The notes under the pieces: generated by a model
Database searches by the model: none
What the model saw: the letters and a program-made list of their open reading frames with translations, nothing else
What the model was told of the DNA's origin: nothing
Origin: DT-68 sp965263245
Lineage (GTDB): Bacteria; Bacillota_I; Bacilli_A; Mycoplasmatales; Metamycoplasmataceae
NCBI GenBank assembly: GCA_965263245.1
Contig: CBDHHR010001146.1
Location: 372,001-436,000, forward strand
Length of the DNA: 64,000 bases
Reading direction: 5' to 3'
Part shown: piece after piece, positions 61,587 through 64,000 of the stretch
Position numbering within the stretch: position 1 is the first letter of the stretch
Layout: every line of letters starts with the position of its first letter
Made by a program: the position numbers and the translations under genes

Positions 61587-63275
61587 ATGAATTTTTTAGA
61601 TAATAATGTGTTTACTGACTTCATGGGTAGTGTAGATAATTTCATTGCAAAGTATTACATTTTAGTCGGTATTTTATTTATAGCATCAATATTTTTTATT
61701 TTTGTTTTAAAAGGTTTTCAGTGGAATTTTAAATCTATGTTTAACGTTTTTAGAACACCAGGCGTAAAAAAACGTAAGTGAAATTTAACAAATTTTAAAG
61801 CTTTATTTAGTAGACCAAAGAAAAAAGAAAAACAAAAAAAAGAGAAAAAAAAGGTTGGTATTTCAGGGTTTCAAGCTTTAATGGTTTCAACCGCATCAAG
61901 AATTGGTAACGGAAATATTGCAGGAGTTGCCGGAGCAATTGTTGTAGGCGGACCAGGTGCTTTATTTTGAATGTGATTTATGGCAATTTTAGCTATGGGA
62001 ATAGCGTTTGTAGAAGGTGTTATGGCTCAATATTATAAAAGAAAAGATGGAAACACATTTTATGGAGGTGTGCCATTTTATATTGCTGGTAGAAGTGGTA
62101 AAAGGTTGTTAAAGATTTTTGCAATAATTTATTCTGTGGCTGCAATTTTTACTTTTGGATTATCATACGTTGGATTTCAGTCAAACGCAATTGCTTCAAG
62201 TTTTAATGATGTGGTTAGTCCGTTTTCAGGTTCACTTTCATTAGAAGGACATAAAAGTTGAATATTTAAATTAATTTCGGGAATAATACTAGCAGTATTA
62301 TTACTTGTAATAACTATCAAGGGAATTAAATCAATCGGTAAATTTTCATCAATTGTAATGCCTTTAATGGGAATTTTTTACTTGTTAATTGCAGTTACAA
62401 TTATTTTTATGAACATTACTGATACTTGAAAAGTTTGAACATTAATCTTTAGAAATGCTTTTGGAGTTAAAGAATTTTTTGCAGGAACAGGTGGTTTTAT
62501 AATCGCAAAAGCTATTCAACAAGGATTTGCTAGAGGTGTATTTTCAAATGAAGCAGGAATTGGTTCTGCATCATTTGCTGCTGCTTCTTCTAATTCAAAG
62601 CACCCAGTTCAACAAGGATTATTACAATCATTATCTACATTTTTAGACACTATTATTATTTGTACAGCAACAGGTTTTATCATTTTATATTCAGGATTTA
62701 TTGAGAAACCAGGAGTTTTAGAACAGTATGATCCTGATAAAGGTGGAAAAAATCCTGTCGTTTTAGTTCAAGAATCAATTTCGGCTGAATTTGGCGGCGA
62801 AGCTGCTAAATGGTTTGTGTTTATTTCTTTATTTTTATTTGGTTTAACAACGGTAATCGGACTTTATTATTATTCAGAAAGTTCCCTAAAATTTATTACC
62901 AAAAAGAAAATTTTTCAACATTTTCTTAAAGCTTTGATGATTGGATTCATCATTCTTTCAGCTGTTTTAAATGCCAATATTGTTTGAAGCATTGTAGCAG
63001 TTTTAACCCCAATACTTGTCTCAATTAATGTTTCATTTTTATTTTTACACACCAAAAAAATCAAGTTTTTACTTAAAGATTATAGAGATTATTCAAAAGG
63101 AATTAAAAATCAAGTAGAAGATTATAAAGTTCTTGTGGAAAAACAAAATCCAGTTAAATTTACTTTCCCGTACGAAAAAGATTTATTAAAAAAAGAAATA
63201 ATCAAAGAAATTCCAATCAAAAAAACATTAAGTAAAAGCAAGCCGAATGATATAAACAAAAAAATTAAAAAATAA
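61587..63275 (+). CDS. Alanine/glycine:cation symporter (AGCS family)
   Basis: 562 residues, about 11 TM segments. GFQALMVSTASRIGNGNIAGVAGAIVVGGPGALFWMW is the AGCS signature and QGFARGVFSNEAGIGSASFAAASS the sodium/substrate motif. Imports alanine or glycine with Na+ or H+. Departures from the norm: a 30-residue Lys/Arg-rich loop (about 60-92) after TM1, and a charged C-terminal tail of about 75 residues. About 9 TGA codons are Trp. Confidence 0.92.
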
Positions 63276-63298
63276 AAGAATTAATAATTGCTTAATGT

Positions 63299-63304
63299 TA
63301 TAAT
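63299..63304 (+). promoter_or_regulatory. -10 box of tpiA
   Basis: TATAAT about 26 bases before the chosen ATG (63331), with GAGGAAAAA between. An in-frame ATG at 63310 would be nearly leaderless and add seven residues; the SD and family N-terminus favour 63331. Confidence 0.55.
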
Positions 63305-63330
63305 CTTTCATGTTAAATAATGAGGAAAAA

Positions 63331-64000
63331 ATGAAAAATAATTTATATATAATTGGTAATTGAAAAATGAATAAAACACCTTTAGAAACTGAATTTTTTA
63401 TGAAAAAGTTTAATAAATTATTGCAAAAAAATAAAGCAAAAATAAAACCAAATGTTCACTATGGCATTGCCGCACCATATGTAAGTTTAGAAACATTAAA
63501 TAAGAATGCTATTAACTGTTTGGTTGTAGCACAAAATGTTAACGAAAACAAAAGTGGTGCATACACTGGAGAATTGTCAATCAAAATGATTAAATCAGTT
63601 GGAGCAAACGCGGTTATTTTAGGTCATTCTGAAAGAAGAAAAATGTTTAATGAAACTTCCGAAAAAGTTGCCAAAAAAGCAATTGAAGCTATTAAAAACA
63701 AAATTACACCAATTATTGCTTTTGGTGAAACACTAGAAGAATATGAAAATAACAAAACAAAACAAGTAATTCAAAAAATGGTTAACGAATCTACTAGGGG
63801 CGTTGATCTTTCAAAAGTTATTTTAGCTTATGAACCAATTTGAGCAATCGGAACTGGTAAAACAGCTTCAGCTAAAGACGCACAAAAAGTGTGTAAATTT
63901 GTTAGAGAAATTACTGATAAAAACGTAATAATTCAATACGGCGGTTCAGTAAAACCAGAAAATATTTGAGAATTAATGAATCAAAAAGACATTAACGGAG
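63331..64000 (+). CDS. tpiA: Triosephosphate isomerase, 3'-truncated by window edge
   Basis: 223 residues seen. Interconverts DHAP and glyceraldehyde 3-phosphate. IIGNWKMNKT with catalytic Lys, VAQNVNENKSGAYTGELS, ILGHSERRKMF with catalytic His, LAYEPIWAIGTGKTAS with catalytic Glu and loop 6, then IIQYGGSVKPENI. The usual CIGE reads AFGET. TGA codons are Trp, one inside the invariant NWK and one in PIW. Confidence 0.96.

Noticed and set aside
1..64000. Insertion sequences, prophage, integrative elements, restriction-modification or toxin-antitoxin systems
   Set aside because: No transposase, integrase, phage structural, methylase-endonuclease or TA pair was recognised; the only DUF45 metalloproteases are not accompanied by restriction genes.

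Overview
The window is a very AT-rich, gene-dense segment of a Mollicutes (mycoplasma) chromosome. The main evidence is that TGA is read as tryptophan throughout: enolase, FtsY-type GTPases, synthetases and ATP synthase subunits are intact only under code 4. Supporting evidence is the gene set: glycolysis, ECF transporter core, F1Fo ATPase, nucleoside salvage, MG406-like and YneF proteins, a large lipoprotein, and no cell-wall genes. The tandem-repeat surface proteins and a 5S rRNA gene with no 16S or 23S beside it make me think of Mycoplasma mobile or a close relative. That species call is from memory and was not checked. Nearly everything is on the + strand. No insertion sequence, prophage or CRISPR array was seen.

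Layout. 1-1192 is the 3' part of enolase. 1375-5372 and 14381-17689 hold three members of a modular repeat-protein family, probably variable surface antigens. Two of them share a duplicated upstream block with a 14-T tract. Between them lie a tRNA-modifying methylase, metG, tRNA-Leu(UAA), a nitroreductase, pfkA, pyk, an RluD-type pseudouridine synthase and a tandem pair of YgjP-like metalloproteases. 17826-31987 is housekeeping: ffh, cmk, der, gpsA, hup, recU, rpsB-tsf, deoA, upp, ruvAB and secDF. 31988-41724 holds hisS-aspS and alaS, each behind a compact T-box, then a MATE transporter, ruvX, two small conserved genes, greA and hpt. 41759-44304 is ecfA1-ecfA2-ecfT. A HAD phosphatase follows on the other strand. 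45446-52319 is the whole ATP synthase operon, from an MG406/AtpI-like gene to a DUF1146-like gene, behind a structured leader. 52316-56784 has a YwaF-like membrane protein, yneF, 5S rRNA, a decayed surface-repeat pseudogene and an 846-residue lipoprotein. The end carries folD, hrcA-grpE, dnaK with a CIRCE operator, an AGCS amino-acid symporter and the start of tpiA.

How it works together. eno, pfkA, pyk and tpiA belong to a fermentative glycolysis that feeds ATP, with the F1Fo enzyme maintaining the proton gradient. upp, hpt and deoA salvage bases. folD supplies one-carbon units. RuvA, RuvB, RecU (and perhaps RuvX) form a Holliday-junction set that could act on the repeat genes.

The most striking pattern is regulatory. 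At ten genes a TATAAT-like -10 box ends exactly six bases before the start codon, and no Shine-Dalgarno is possible. This implies leaderless mRNAs for a large share of transcription units. Genes with real 5' UTRs instead carry T-boxes, CIRCE, or uncharacterised structured leaders (rpsB, upp, atp).
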